Source: DASTHG01 sp035491895 (lineage in GTDB: Bacteria > Gemmatimonadota > Gemmatimonadetes > Gemmatimonadales > GWC2-71-9). Taken from it: a DNA stretch of 64,000 nucleotides. The stretch covers positions 11,744 to 75,743 of the forward strand of contig DATJJY010000060.1 in NCBI GenBank assembly GCA_035491895.1, written 5' to 3'. The notes under the pieces were generated by a model that did no database searches, was not told the origin of the DNA, and worked only from the letters and a program-made list of their open reading frames with translations. Position 1 is the stretch's first letter; each line of letters begins with the position of its first letter. Of the stretch, positions 1-9,250 are shown in pieces. A program made the translations under genes and the position numbers.

Positions 1-103
1 GGAACGCGACCCCGATGAACACGCCGATCAGCGCGAAGCCGCTCTTCAGCTTCTGTGCCCGGAGCTGCATGAACGCGAGGCGGACGGCTTCGAAGAAGCG
101 CAC
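1..103 (-). CDS. MacB-type ABC transporter permease, N-terminal fragment
   Basis: Only the first 34 residues are inside the window; the gene runs off the left edge. It starts at a GTG (103-101) one base after the stop of the ATPase gene. The visible piece has a short amphipathic stretch (RFFEAVRLAFMQLRAQKLKS) followed by the start of a membrane helix (GFALIGVFIGVAF). This is how MacB/FtsX-type permeases begin, with the first helix leading into the periplasmic core domain. Order with the genes at 105, 833 and 2123 gives TolC, adaptor, ATPase, permease, as expected for a MacAB-TolC-like exporter. Substrate cannot be told. Confidence 0.75.
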   Translation of the reverse strand, partial: MRFFEAVRLAFMQLRAQKLKSGFALIGVFIGVAF

Positions 104-104
104 G

Positions 105-836
105 CTACGCGGCTTTCAGCTGGTCCGTGGCGACGAGCCCGTCGCGCAGCGTCACCACGCGCGCTGCGTGGGCCGCGATGTCGGCCTCGTGCGTGACCAT
201 CACGACCGTCTGGCCCTCGCGGTGCAGCTCGCCGAACACCCCCATGATTTCCTGGCTGGTGGTCGAATCGAGGTTGCCCGTCGGCTCGTCCGCCAGCAGG
301 ATGCTCGGCGTGTTGACGAGCGCGCGCGCGATGGCGACGCGCTGCCGCTGCCCGCCCGACAGCTCGTTGGGCTTGTGGTCCATGCGGTCCGCCAGCCCGA
401 CGCGCGACAGCGCCTCCGCCGCTTTGTCGCGCCGCTCGCGCGACGCCAGCCCCGCGTAGATCAGCGGCAGCTCGACGTTGTGCAGCGCCGAGGCGCGCGG
501 CAGCAGGTTGAACGTCTGGAACACGAACCCGATTTCCTTGTTGCGGATGCGCGCCAGGTCGTCGTCCGCCAGATCGGAGACCTTCTGGCTGTTGAGCCAG
601 TATTCCCCCGCCGTCGGCGTGTCGAGGCAGCCGATCAGGTTCATCAGGGTCGATTTCCCCGAGCCCGACGGCCCCATCACCGCGACGTACTCGTTGCGCC
701 GGATCTGGAGATCGACGCCGCGCAGCGCGCGCACCACTTCCGATCCCATGTCGTACTCGCGCGACAGCTTGTGCGTGAGGATGACGATGTCGGGCAGCGG
801 CGTGTCGCCGGTGCGAAACTCCTGCGCCCGGCTCAT
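105..836 (-). CDS. ABC transporter ATPase, MacB/LolD type
   Basis: A 243-residue nucleotide-binding subunit that should drive the adjacent permease. Visible motifs are Walker A GPSGSGKST (about residues 55-63), signature LSGGQRQR (about 158), Walker B with ILLADEPTGNLD (about 178-189) and a switch histidine in VMVTHEAD. Length and motif wording are typical of the LolD/MacB/FtsE branch. The start codon overlaps the adaptor stop by four bases (833-836) and the stop lies one base before the permease start, so the genes are translationally linked. Within the family the role is export of lipoproteins, peptides or small drugs across the envelope; which of these applies is unknown. Confidence 0.92.
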   Translation of the reverse strand: MSRAQEFRTGDTPLPDIVILTHKLSREYDMGSEVVRALRGVDLQIRRNEYVAVMGPSGSGKSTLMNLIGCLDTPTAGEYWLNSQKVSDLADDDLARIRNKEIGFVFQTFNLLPRASALHNVELPLIYAGLASRERRDKAAEALSRVGLADRMDHKPNELSGGQRQRVAIARALVNTPSILLADEPTGNLDSTTSQEIMGVFGELHREGQTVVMVTHEADIAAHAARVVTLRDGLVATDQLKAA

Positions 837-2107
837 GTCGACGCCTTCTTCGTCGTATCCGCGGGGGCCTTCATCGCCCGCACCGGCGACCCTTCCTTCA
901 GGTCGCGGATCGCCTGGTAGGGGCCGCCCACGATCTGCTCTCCCTCTTTCACGCCGCTCAGCACCTCGAAGTACTCGTCGCCCGCGATGCCGACCTGCAC
1001 CGGCCGGAACGTCGCCTTGCCGTTCACCACGACGAACACCCCCTCGGTGTCCTTCTTCTTGCCGGTCTGGGAAGTATCGCGCCGAGTCTCGGGCGTCACC
1101 GGCGTGTTCTCGCGCACCGTGAGCGCGATGATCGGAATCGCCAGCGCCTGCTTGCGCGTGTCGGTGACGACCCGCGCCGTGGCCGACAGATCGGGCCGCA
1201 CGTCGGCCGGCGGATTGGTGAGCGTGATTTCCACCTCGTAATCCACCGCCCGGTCGTTGGTGCCGGTGGCGGCCGACGCCGCCGCCTGCGCCAGCAGCGC
1301 GCTGTTGGCGATCTTCGTCACCCGGCCGATGAACACCGTGTCCGGGAAAGCGTCGATCGAGACCTCGACCGAGTCGCCCAGTTTGACGCGCACGACGTCG
1401 GTCTCGTCCACGTTCACCTTCGTCTGGATCACCGAGAGATCGGAGACCGTGAGCAGCAGGCCCACGTCCTTCGAGAACGTGCCGGGCACCGCCATTTCGC
1501 CCTCTTCGACGGCGAGGCGGGTGATGCGGCCGGTCATCGGCGCCACGATGTGCGTCTTGGACAGCTGGTCGCGCGATTCCTGGACGCCGGCGCGGGCCTG
1601 CTCGACCTGGTGCTCAGCCGAATTGGTGACCGCGTCGGCGACGTTGAACGCCGTCTGCGCCTGGTCGAGCTGCTCGTCCGAAATGAGGTTCGGGTTCTGC
1701 TGCTTCAGCTGCTTGGAGCGCTCCAGCACGCGGCGCGCCTGGTCGCGGCTCGCCTGCGCCTGCACGAACGACGCCTGCGCCGACGCGAAATTCGCCTGCG
1801 CCCGGGCCAGCCCCGCCTGGTAGACGGTCGGATCGATCTGCAGCAGGAACTGGCCCTTCTGCACGAAGTCGCCTTCGTGCACCGCCAGCTTCGTGATGCG
1901 CCCGGTGATGTCGGGGCTCACGTCGACCTTCGTCTTCGGCTGAATCTTGCCGCTCGCCGTCACCGCCGCGACGAGATCGCGCCGGCCGACTTTCTCGAAG
2001 CGGACCTCCGCGCCCTTTTCGCGCTTGGCGCCGGCGCTCAGCACGATCACGCCGATGATGACGACGGCCCCCGCGACGCCGAGTGCGACCTTGCCTGCCT
2101 TGGACAT
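833..2107 (-). CDS. Periplasmic adaptor (HlyD/MacA family) of ABC exporter
   Basis: A 424-residue membrane-fusion protein. It has an N-terminal membrane anchor (VALGVAGAVVIIGVIVLSAG, about residues 7-26), a barrel-sandwich/lipoyl half (SPDITGRITKLAVHEGD), a long Ala/Gln-rich alpha-hairpin (about 105-185), the second lipoyl half (IVAPMTGRITRLAVEEGE) and a C-terminal beta-barrel region. This order is diagnostic for MacA/HlyD adaptors, which bridge an inner-membrane ABC permease to an outer-membrane TolC channel. It lies between the TolC gene (15-base gap) and the ATPase gene (4-base overlap). Confidence 0.92.
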   Translation of the reverse strand: MSKAGKVALGVAGAVVIIGVIVLSAGAKREKGAEVRFEKVGRRDLVAAVTASGKIQPKTKVDVSPDITGRITKLAVHEGDFVQKGQFLLQIDPTVYQAGLARAQANFASAQASFVQAQASRDQARRVLERSKQLKQQNPNLISDEQLDQAQTAFNVADAVTNSAEHQVEQARAGVQESRDQLSKTHIVAPMTGRITRLAVEEGEMAVPGTFSKDVGLLLTVSDLSVIQTKVNVDETDVVRVKLGDSVEVSIDAFPDTVFIGRVTKIANSALLAQAAASAATGTNDRAVDYEVEITLTNPPADVRPDLSATARVVTDTRKQALAIPIIALTVRENTPVTPETRRDTSQTGKKKDTEGVFVVVNGKATFRPVQVGIAGDEYFEVLSGVKEGEQIVGGPYQAIRDLKEGSPVRAMKAPADTTKKAST

Positions 2108-2122
2108 GAGAGTTCCTTCCGG

Positions 2123-3610
2123 TTAGCGCAACGGCCGGCCGACCGCAGCTTCGAGCGCGGCCACCGCCTTGTGATAATCGTAAACGGCACTGATGTACTC
2201 GGTCTCCGCCCGGAGCCCGGTCACCTGGGCGTCGAGCAGCTCGAAGAACGTTCCTGAGCCGACCCGGTAGCGGTCGGTGGCGAGCTGCAGCTGCTCGCGC
2301 GCCAGCACCCGGTTCGTGTCCTGGATCCCCACAGACGTGTAGGCCGTCTGCAGCGTGTAGTACGCCAGGCTCACCTCGGTCTGCAGTCCGAGCGCCCGCG
2401 CCCGCACACCCTCTTCCAGGTCCTGGTGGTCGGCCTTCGACTGCGCCACCAGTTGCGTCTGCTGGAAGTTGCTCCACAAGGGCAGCGTCACCTGCAGGCG
2501 CGCCTGGAACGGTTGCGCGATGAAGTTGAAGGGGAAGATGCTGTTTTGGTTGCGCAGCGACTGCTCTGCCGATGCCGTCCACACGAACCCGGAGCAATCC
2601 AGGGGCGTGAGGCCGCTGTTCTGCCGGATCGTATTGTTTTCCTGGCACGAGTTGTACTCTTGCCCTGCCGCGACGGCGCTGCTGGCGACCACGGCGTTCA
2701 AGTCGCCGCTTTTCGCGAACTGCTGCGTGAAGCCCGACCAGCCGGCCGAGAGGGAGAGTGTCGGACCGTAACCCGACGTCGCCGCCCGCACCCCCCAGGC
2801 GGCGGAGCGCTCGCGCGCCCGCAGCGCCTGCAGGGCGGGGTTCTGCGCTTCCGCCATCGTCAACACGTCCTCGAGCTTCCACGCCGGCGCCGTGACGGGG
2901 AACGTATCGGTGAGCTGCACCGAATCCACCGCCGTGGGGGCGCTCACGCCGATTTGCTCGAACAGCCGCAGCTTTTCCACCCGCTGCGCCGTGTTCGCGC
3001 GCAGCAGCCCGACTTCCGCCTGTCCCAGCGCCACCTGCGCCTGCCGCACGTCGATCAGCGTCGCCTGGCCCACCGTATAGCGCGCCTGCGCGAGGCGCAG
3101 GAACTCCTGATCGCGCGCCAGGAGCTGCTGGGCGACGCCGACGTTGTCCCGCGCCTGCAGCACGGTGAGGTACTGCTGGGTGACGCCGCTCTCGAGCGTC
3201 GCGCGCGCGCCGTCGATGTCCGCGTCCGCCGCGGCCAGCTGCGCGTGGCGCAGCCCCGGCGCCGACAGCGTCGAGCCCGAGAGCGTCCAGTCGAGCCCGA
3301 TCGAATAGCTCGAGCTCACCGTCGCGTACGTCTGCGAGAAGTTCGACGTCAGGAAGCGCTGCGATCCCGTCCCCGAGTAGCCCAGCGATCCCGCTGCCGT
3401 GACCTGGGGGATGAGCAAGTTCGCGAACGCGTTGCGGTTCGCCCAGGCGGCGGGGCCGCGGTTGTTCATCGTCTGCCGGTACACCGGGTTGTGGTCCCGG
3501 GCGATTTTCAGGGCGTCGGCCAGCGACAGTGTCGCCGGCACGTTCGGCTGTTGCGCCACCGCGCTCTGTGCGAGGGTCAGGAGAGCGAGAGTAAGAAGGA
3601 AGCGTTTCAT
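2123..3610 (-). CDS. TolC-family outer-membrane efflux protein
   Basis: A 495-residue outer-membrane channel. The ATG at 3610 is chosen because AAGGA lies just upstream and translation from it begins with a clean signal peptide (MKRFLLTLALLTLAQSAVAQ). The mature part has two long coiled-coil halves, each with the TolC-type heptad pattern (for example LARDQEFLRLAQARYTVGQA and LAREQLQLATDRYRVGSGTF), characteristic of the duplicated OEP fold. An upstream in-frame ATG at 3691 would add 27 residues without signal-peptide character and is rejected. First gene of the MacAB-TolC-like operon; the 171 bases upstream probably hold its promoter, but no convincing hexamer pair was seen. Confidence 0.9.
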   Translation of the reverse strand: MKRFLLTLALLTLAQSAVAQQPNVPATLSLADALKIARDHNPVYRQTMNNRGPAAWANRNAFANLLIPQVTAAGSLGYSGTGSQRFLTSNFSQTYATVSSSYSIGLDWTLSGSTLSAPGLRHAQLAAADADIDGARATLESGVTQQYLTVLQARDNVGVAQQLLARDQEFLRLAQARYTVGQATLIDVRQAQVALGQAEVGLLRANTAQRVEKLRLFEQIGVSAPTAVDSVQLTDTFPVTAPAWKLEDVLTMAEAQNPALQALRARERSAAWGVRAATSGYGPTLSLSAGWSGFTQQFAKSGDLNAVVASSAVAAGQEYNSCQENNTIRQNSGLTPLDCSGFVWTASAEQSLRNQNSIFPFNFIAQPFQARLQVTLPLWSNFQQTQLVAQSKADHQDLEEGVRARALGLQTEVSLAYYTLQTAYTSVGIQDTNRVLAREQLQLATDRYRVGSGTFFELLDAQVTGLRAETEYISAVYDYHKAVAALEAAVGRPLR

Positions 3611-3781
3611 GTGGATCCTTGGCTGACGACGGTGACGGGTCGACGGCAGTCGGGGGGAACCCAGGGAACCTACCGCGAGACCGTCGCCCATACGGGTACG
3701 GTTGTAGTCAGGTTTCGAGTCGAGACACCTCGGCGGCCATCCGTAAAACCTAGCCGGGCCAAGGGTTTCCGGGCAGAGGGG

Positions 3782-4450
3782 TCAGCTGGGAAGGCGCTCG
3801 GCGACGAGTTTCCGCTCGGGGATCTCGACCCGCATGAGGCGCCCCGCGGTGTCGAGCCACAAATGCACCGTTCCGGACGGTCCTCCGGTGATGAGGACGT
3901 GCCGCAACGTCGCCTGGTCGCGGTTTACCGTGGTCGCCGCGGAGCCCAGGTCTTGCGCCGTGACCCGGGCGCGCAGCGCGATCCGCGGGAAAACGGCGGT
4001 GAGGCTCTCGGCGGCGGCGCGGGCGCGCCACGCCACCAGCAGATACGGTGTGAAGACCGAATCGTCGATCACCACGAGCCGCGAGTCGGCGGCCAGCTCG
4101 CGAGCGCGCTCGACGCCGGGGCTCACGTAACGCAGCGTGAAGCGGCCGCGAGCGGGTTGGCCGGTAATGCGCATCGGCGCCGGTCCGCCGCTGACCTCGA
4201 ACGAGAGGGCCTGCGTCAGGGAGTCGCGGCTGATCTCGATCACCGGCGCGTACACCGCCGGCCGTCCCGTCCCCGTCCAGCGGGCGCTGGCGATGAGCAG
4301 CCACCCGCTCGTGCTGTCGCCGACGTGGCGCTCCAGCACGCGGAACGTCTCGCGTCCCACTTCCTGGGTGTCGACGCGAATCACGAGCGTTCCCTGGTCG
4401 AGCACGCCCGCCGAGGGCGCCTGGAGCAGGAGGACGAGGGCGACGATCAT
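3782..4450 (-). CDS. Exported protein of unknown function
   Basis: 222 residues with a short hydrophobic start (MIVALVLLLQAPSAG) that looks like a signal peptide. The rest is beta-rich, with alternating hydrophobic residues and no catalytic motif I recognise; it is loosely reminiscent of DUF3108-like secreted beta proteins whose ends read like LRHVLITGGPSGTVHLWLDTAGRLMRVEIP. The start overlaps the creatininase stop by four bases (ATGA, 4447-4450), so the two are co-translated. Function not assigned. Confidence 0.7.
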   Translation of the reverse strand: MIVALVLLLQAPSAGVLDQGTLVIRVDTQEVGRETFRVLERHVGDSTSGWLLIASARWTGTGRPAVYAPVIEISRDSLTQALSFEVSGGPAPMRITGQPARGRFTLRYVSPGVERARELAADSRLVVIDDSVFTPYLLVAWRARAAAESLTAVFPRIALRARVTAQDLGSAATTVNRDQATLRHVLITGGPSGTVHLWLDTAGRLMRVEIPERKLVAERLPS

Positions 4451-5187
4451 CTGGTAGCTTGGGCCGGAGCCGGTTCGGGCGCGGGCGCGAGAACTCGCGA
4501 GGCGACGCGCTCCCGGATGATCTTGTAGATGCGCTCACCCTTCTCCGCGGTCGCAAGCGTCGGGCGCCCCAGCGATCCGGGGGAGATCGCCGGCAACGGC
4601 TTCGTCAAGCCGCGGATGTGGCGCGTCGCATGGCGGGACGGCAGGAAGTCCTTGGCCATGTCCATGCGCACGAGGCCGGGCGCCAGATAGAGCAGCAACG
4701 AGGTGTCGAGCTCGCCGCCGTGCATCGGGGATTCGGGGTCGAGCAGCTGGTCACTCAAATCGAGGGCGAACACGTCCACCGTGAACACACGCGCGCGGCT
4801 GGTGCGCAGGGTGCTGAGGGCTTCCTGGTGCGGGTCGTGGCCGTGCGCCGTCAGGATGATGAACTGCTCGACGCCGCTCTCTTCCCACGATCCGAGCAGG
4901 TCGTTCATCCAGCGATGCAGGGTCTTGCGGCGCACGGTCGCGTTGCCGGGGTATGGACGGCGCGTGGCGGTGTTGACCCCGTACTCGACCGTCGGAGCGC
5001 GCAGCACCTTGAACTCGGCTGACAGGTCGTCCGCCAGCCGCTCGACGATCAGCGTGTCGCATCCCAGCGGCAGGTGCGGGCCGTGCTGCTCGCACGTTCC
5101 CACGGGGATCAGGAGGCGCGGATCGCGCGCCAGCTGGGCGCGGATCTCTTCCGGGACGAGGAGCTTCAAGTGCAGCGGCCCGCTCAT
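4447..5187 (-). CDS. Creatininase-family metal-dependent amidohydrolase
   Basis: 246 residues of the creatininase/creatinine amidohydrolase fold. The metal-site motifs are visible: IPVGTCEQHGPHLPLGCDT (Glu, His and Asp ligands, about residues 27-45), a histidine in ILTAHGHDPHQ, and the late HGGELDTS motif that supplies the Glu ligand. The family includes creatininase and the MftE-type peptidase of mycofactocin maturation as well as enzymes of flavin/F420-like pathways; without a diagnostic neighbour the substrate is open. Starts divergently from the histidine kinase with a very short gap. It overlaps the exported protein gene downstream. Confidence 0.85.
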   Translation of the reverse strand: MSGPLHLKLLVPEEIRAQLARDPRLLIPVGTCEQHGPHLPLGCDTLIVERLADDLSAEFKVLRAPTVEYGVNTATRRPYPGNATVRRKTLHRWMNDLLGSWEESGVEQFIILTAHGHDPHQEALSTLRTSRARVFTVDVFALDLSDQLLDPESPMHGGELDTSLLLYLAPGLVRMDMAKDFLPSRHATRHIRGLTKPLPAISPGSLGRPTLATAEKGERIYKIIRERVASRVLAPAPEPAPAQATR

Positions 5188-5202
5188 CTCGTAGTCGCCG
5201 GA

Positions 5203-8200
5203 GTGGCGGCCGTCGCTGCGGCCGCCGAGTGGCTGTACGGGATCGACGCCATCTGGGCGTGGATCGCGGCCGCGGCGTGCGCCGTCACCGCGGGGCTCGC
5301 CCTGCTGCCGCCGCGCCGCACGGTGTCGCTCGCCGCCGGAGCGGCCGCGCTCGTCCTCGGCCTCGTGCTGATCTTCGGCATGCAGGGCGTCCGGCGGATC
5401 GAGTGCTGCTGGCCGGCGTTGCGGGAGGCGCGGGTCACCGCCGCCTCGAAGACGCTCCAGGGAACGATCGCCGACGCCGAGGCGGAAGCCCGCCGCCTCG
5501 ACTCACTCGGGGCGGCCGCGGCCGCCGAGCCCCAGGGGCCGATGTTCGACGCGCTCGAGCGGGCGATGGCCCAGGGGCCGCAGCAGTTGGAGCGGGGCGT
5601 CGTCGTCTTCGGTCCCGAGGGGACGCCGCTGGCGTGGGCGGGACGGCATCGCATGGTGCCGGTCGTCGACACGGCGGAGCTGCACGCAGTCATCACTCCA
5701 TTCTACGTCACGCTCGAGGCGCGCCGCCAGACGCGCACCGGTGGAACGGCCATCGGCACGGTGTTGCTCGATGCGGCGCCCGCCATCGCCGACCGCGGCG
5801 GCGCGCTGTCGGTGCAGTTCGCCCGCGCGCACGGCGTCGAGCTGCGCTTCGATTCGCCGGAGATCGCGTCGCGCGACACCGACACATTCGACGTCTGCCC
5901 GAGACGGTGCGACTCCAGCTACGTGATGCTCGCCGTGCGCCCGCGGCCGCCGTCACAGGGTGACGTGAAGCTCGACGCGCTGGCGGGCGTCGCCACGCGC
6001 GCCGTCATCGTGCTGGCGGTGCTCCTCGTCCTGCTGCTCTTCGCCGCGCCCCCCGGCCGGTGGCGCTGGTTCGTGTGCCTGGGCGCCGCATGGGCGGTGG
6101 CCCGCGGCTTGTTCGGCCCCGCCGTCCTGCCGCCGGCGATCTTCTCTCCCGCCACCTTCTACCGGCCGCTGCTCGGCGAATTCTCGGATTCCGCGGGCTC
6201 GCTCCTGGCGCTCGCCGGGATCGCACTCGTCGCGGCGTGTCTCCTGTGGCGCCGCGGGAGCGCTCGCCGCTGGTGGAGTCTGCCGCTCGCCGGTCTGCTG
6301 CTCCTGTTCGCGCCCTATTTCGTCCGCTACCTGGGCCGCGGCATCGCGCCGCCGGCGACCGGCGTGAGCCTCGGGCTCTGGCTGTCCTGGGAAACGGCGC
6401 TGGCCGTCGCGAGCATGGCCCTGGTGTTGTTCGCCGCCGCGCTGGTGCGCGGCACGGGCGAGCCGCCGACCGAGCGGTACCGGCCCTGGGTGATCGTCGC
6501 CGCCTGCGCCTGGGCCGTCGTCGCGGGGCTCGCCGGCCTCATCCTCTGGCAGCCCTCGGGAGCGTGGCCCGAGTGGTACACGTTCCTGTGGCTGCCGGCG
6601 CTGCTGGGTGTGATCGTTCCCGCGCCACGTCGCTGGGCGTTGCCCGGCATCGCCGTCGTTGCCGGGACCGCGGCGGCGCTCGTCACCTGGGGGGCGGCGG
6701 TCGAAGGCCGGCTCGCCCTCGCCGAGCGCGATGCGCAACGCCTCGGCACCGAGCCCGATCCGTCGGCGGTCGCGGCGCTGGAGCGCCTCGGCAACCAGGT
6801 GATCGAGGAGCCGCCCGCGCGGACCGCCGCCGATCTCTACGCCCTGTGGCGCGGTTCGTCGCTGGCCGAAGAGGAGTATCCCACGACGCTCGCCGTCTGG
6901 GGGCCGCGCGGCGACGAGCAGGCCGAGCTGCGGCTCGCCGCCGTGGACCTGCCCACGCCGTTGCTCGCCCAGCTCGCGCGCTCCGAGCCGTCCACCGGGC
7001 TGAGCGTGGAGCGCCTCGAGCGCGTCCCCGGGGTGCACTACGTCCTCACCACACCGATCCCCGGTGACGTCACGCTCACCGTCGGCGTGGGGCCGCGGTC
7101 CCGCCTGCTGCCGCAGAGTCGCGTCGCCCGCTTCCTCCGGGGTGAGCCGGCGCTCGAGCCGCCGTACGCCGTGACGTTGACGCTGCCCGTTTCCGGGCCC
7201 GGGCCGGCGGCGGTGCGGTGGTCGCGCGTCGGCTGGACGGCGCACGGCCATCGCGGCGTGACGCTCCCGATGGTCGGCGCGGCGCTGGTGCACCTCACCG
7301 TCGAGCTGCGCGGGCCGTGGCCGCTGCTCGTCCGCGCGATCCTCGTGGTGTTGTGGGATGTCGTGCTGCTCGCCCTCGCGTGGGGCATCGGACTCGTGGT
7401 GGCCGAGGGCGCCCGGCCCACATGGCCGATTCCCCGCGACGCCTTCACCAGCTACCGTGGCCGGCTCACGCTCGTCCTGGCCGCGTTCTTCGTTGCCCCG
7501 GTGCTCGCCTTCTCGATCTGGAGCTTCGCGCGTCTCGGCGACACGACGCGCGCCAGCGGCGATCTGCTGACTCATCAGACACTGAACGCGGCGCCGGCCG
7601 GCGGCATACAGGCCCTGCCCGCCTCGGTGGCCGATCTCGGGCAGCGGCTCGACGCCGACTTGTGGTCGTACCAGGGCGGGCGGCTCGCGGGTACCAGCGC
7701 GCCGGTGCTCGCCGAGCTCGGCCTCGTCGATCCGCTGCTCGCTCCGGCGGTGTATCGCCGCCTCGCGCTCGAGGACGAGCTCGAGATGAGCGTCGACGCG
7801 CAGACCGCGGGCCGGCCGACGCGCATCGGCTACCGCGTCATCGGCGGGGAAGGCGTGCAGCAGGTGGTGCTCGCCGCGCCCCAGCTGACGGACGACGAGA
7901 CGCTGCGCCGCCAGCAGGAGGACCTGGCCCTGGTCCTGATTCTCGCGACCATCGCGGGCTGCATCGCCGCAGTCGGCCTCGCCGGCCTCGCCGCCCGCAC
8001 GCTGGCGCGCCCCGTGGCGGCGCTGCGGGAGGCGGCGCTCGCCGTGGGACGGGGCGATACGCCTGCACCGTTCCCGCTCGACGCGCCGCGCGAGTTCTCG
8101 CCGGTGCTCAGCGCGTTCGATCGCATGGCGTACGACGTGCGCGCCAGCGCCGCCGCGCTGGAGGAGGCGCGCCATCGCACCGCGCAGGTCCTCGGGAACG

Positions 8201-9186
8201 TCGCGACGGCGGTCGTGGCGGTGGACGCCCGGCTGTCGGTGACGCTCGCCAATCCGCGCGCCGGCGAGCTGCTCGGGGCGGAGCTCGAGCCCGGCGCCGA
8301 TCTCGAGGCCACCACACCGCCGGCGTGGGCACCCGTCTGGAAGGCGGTGCGCGAGTTCCTCGCGGCCCCACCGGCGGGCGGCAGGATCGTCGACCGCGAG
8401 TTCACCGTCGGCGGCCGCGACATCCGCGTGCAGCTCGCGCCGCTCGGCACGGCGCGCGAGGGGTGCGTCGTCGCGCTCGACGACACCACGGCCCTGGCGC
8501 GCGCGGCGCGTGTTCTCGCCTGGGGCGAGATGGCCCGCCAGGTGGCCCACGAGATCAAGAACCCGTTGACGCCGATCCGGCTCGGGATCGAGCATCTCGA
8601 GCGGGTTCACGCCGCAAGGAGAGTCGATTTCGACGTGACGCTGCGAGACACCGCCGAGCGCATCACGGCGGAAATCGACCGGCTCGACGCCATCGCGCGC
8701 GCGTTCTCTCGCTTCGGCGCGCCGGGGGCCGAGCAGGCCGCGCTCGAGGCCGTCGACCTGCATACCGTCGCGCGCGAAGTCGTCCAGCTCTACGCCCTGG
8801 GTGACGCCGGTGGGGCGGCGCGCGTCGTCCTCGCGGGTCGATCAGGGACGCTGGTCCAGGCTCGCAAGGACGAAGTCAAGGAAGTGCTCGTCAACCTGGT
8901 GGAGAACTCCCGCAACGCGGGAGCGAAGGAGATCGCCGTCCGGGTGGAGGACGGTGGCTTGCGGTTGGTTGTCCAGGACGACGGCCGGGGGATCGCCCCG
9001 GTGGCGCTGGGGCGGGTCTTCGAGCCGACGTTCTCGACGACTTCGAGCGGCTCCGGGTTGGGGCTGGCGATCGCCCGGCGGCTGGTGGAGAGCTGGGGGG
9101 GCGCGATCACCCTGACCAGCGTCCCGGGGGAGGGGACGACGGTCAGTTTGGCGCTCAAAAAGGCCCCGCGGGCTGGTGCGACGTGA
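5203..9186 (+). CDS. Giant membrane sensor histidine kinase, NtrY-like
   Basis: About 1327 residues from GTG 5203, the first start that avoids the divergent creatininase gene. Many membrane helices occupy the N-terminal half in blocks (about 1-60, 265-500, 705-770, 905-930) separated by extracytoplasmic segments. HAMP follows (about 932-985), then a PAS-like region (about 995-1090), a HisKA H-box VAHEIKNPLTPI with the phospho-accepting His near 1116, and HATPase_c with NLVENSRNAG (about 1230), DDGRGIAP (about 1259) and GSGLGLAIARRL. The H-box wording and the HAMP-PAS-HisKA order match NtrY. No response regulator is encoded in the window, so it is an orphan here. The long antisense frame at 5953-8763 is a GC artefact. 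Confidence 0.9.
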   Translation: MAAVAAAAEWLYGIDAIWAWIAAAACAVTAGLALLPPRRTVSLAAGAAALVLGLVLIFGMQGVRRIECCWPALREARVTAASKTLQGTIADAEAEARRLDSLGAAAAAEPQGPMFDALERAMAQGPQQLERGVVVFGPEGTPLAWAGRHRMVPVVDTAELHAVITPFYVTLEARRQTRTGGTAIGTVLLDAAPAIADRGGALSVQFARAHGVELRFDSPEIASRDTDTFDVCPRRCDSSYVMLAVRPRPPSQGDVKLDALAGVATRAVIVLAVLLVLLLFAAPPGRWRWFVCLGAAWAVARGLFGPAVLPPAIFSPATFYRPLLGEFSDSAGSLLALAGIALVAACLLWRRGSARRWWSLPLAGLLLLFAPYFVRYLGRGIAPPATGVSLGLWLSWETALAVASMALVLFAAALVRGTGEPPTERYRPWVIVAACAWAVVAGLAGLILWQPSGAWPEWYTFLWLPALLGVIVPAPRRWALPGIAVVAGTAAALVTWGAAVEGRLALAERDAQRLGTEPDPSAVAALERLGNQVIEEPPARTAADLYALWRGSSLAEEEYPTTLAVWGPRGDEQAELRLAAVDLPTPLLAQLARSEPSTGLSVERLERVPGVHYVLTTPIPGDVTLTVGVGPRSRLLPQSRVARFLRGEPALEPPYAVTLTLPVSGPGPAAVRWSRVGWTAHGHRGVTLPMVGAALVHLTVELRGPWPLLVRAILVVLWDVVLLALAWGIGLVVAEGARPTWPIPRDAFTSYRGRLTLVLAAFFVAPVLAFSIWSFARLGDTTRASGDLLTHQTLNAAPAGGIQALPASVADLGQRLDADLWSYQGGRLAGTSAPVLAELGLVDPLLAPAVYRRLALEDELEMSVDAQTAGRPTRIGYRVIGGEGVQQVVLAAPQLTDDETLRRQQEDLALVLILATIAGCIAAVGLAGLAARTLARPVAALREAALAVGRGDTPAPFPLDAPREFSPVLSAFDRMAYDVRASAAALEEARHRTAQVLGNVATAVVAVDARLSVTLANPRAGELLGAELEPGADLEATTPPAWAPVWKAVREFLAAPPAGGRIVDREFTVGGRDIRVQLAPLGTAREGCVVALDDTTALARAARVLAWGEMARQVAHEIKNPLTPIRLGIEHLERVHAARRVDFDVTLRDTAERITAEIDRLDAIARAFSRFGAPGAEQAALEAVDLHTVAREVVQLYALGDAGGAARVVLAGRSGTLVQARKDEVKEVLVNLVENSRNAGAKEIAVRVEDGGLRLVVQDDGRGIAPVALGRVFEPTFSTTSSGSGLGLAIARRLVESWGGAITLTSVPGEGTTVSLALKKAPRAGAT

Positions 9187-9250
9187 CCCGACTCACAACA
9201 TTGTACGCCGTTCCATGCCACCATGTACCCGTTCCCTTCCGAGGTGCCTT

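Noticed and set aside
2426..4528. 700-codon plus-strand frame
   Set aside because: It crosses three minus-strand genes with clear family motifs and itself shows no motif or signal.
5953..8763. 936-codon open frame on the minus strand
   Set aside because: It lies wholly antisense to the histidine kinase; high GC removes stop codons in this frame, and the translation is Arg/Gly/Ala/His-rich without any family motif.
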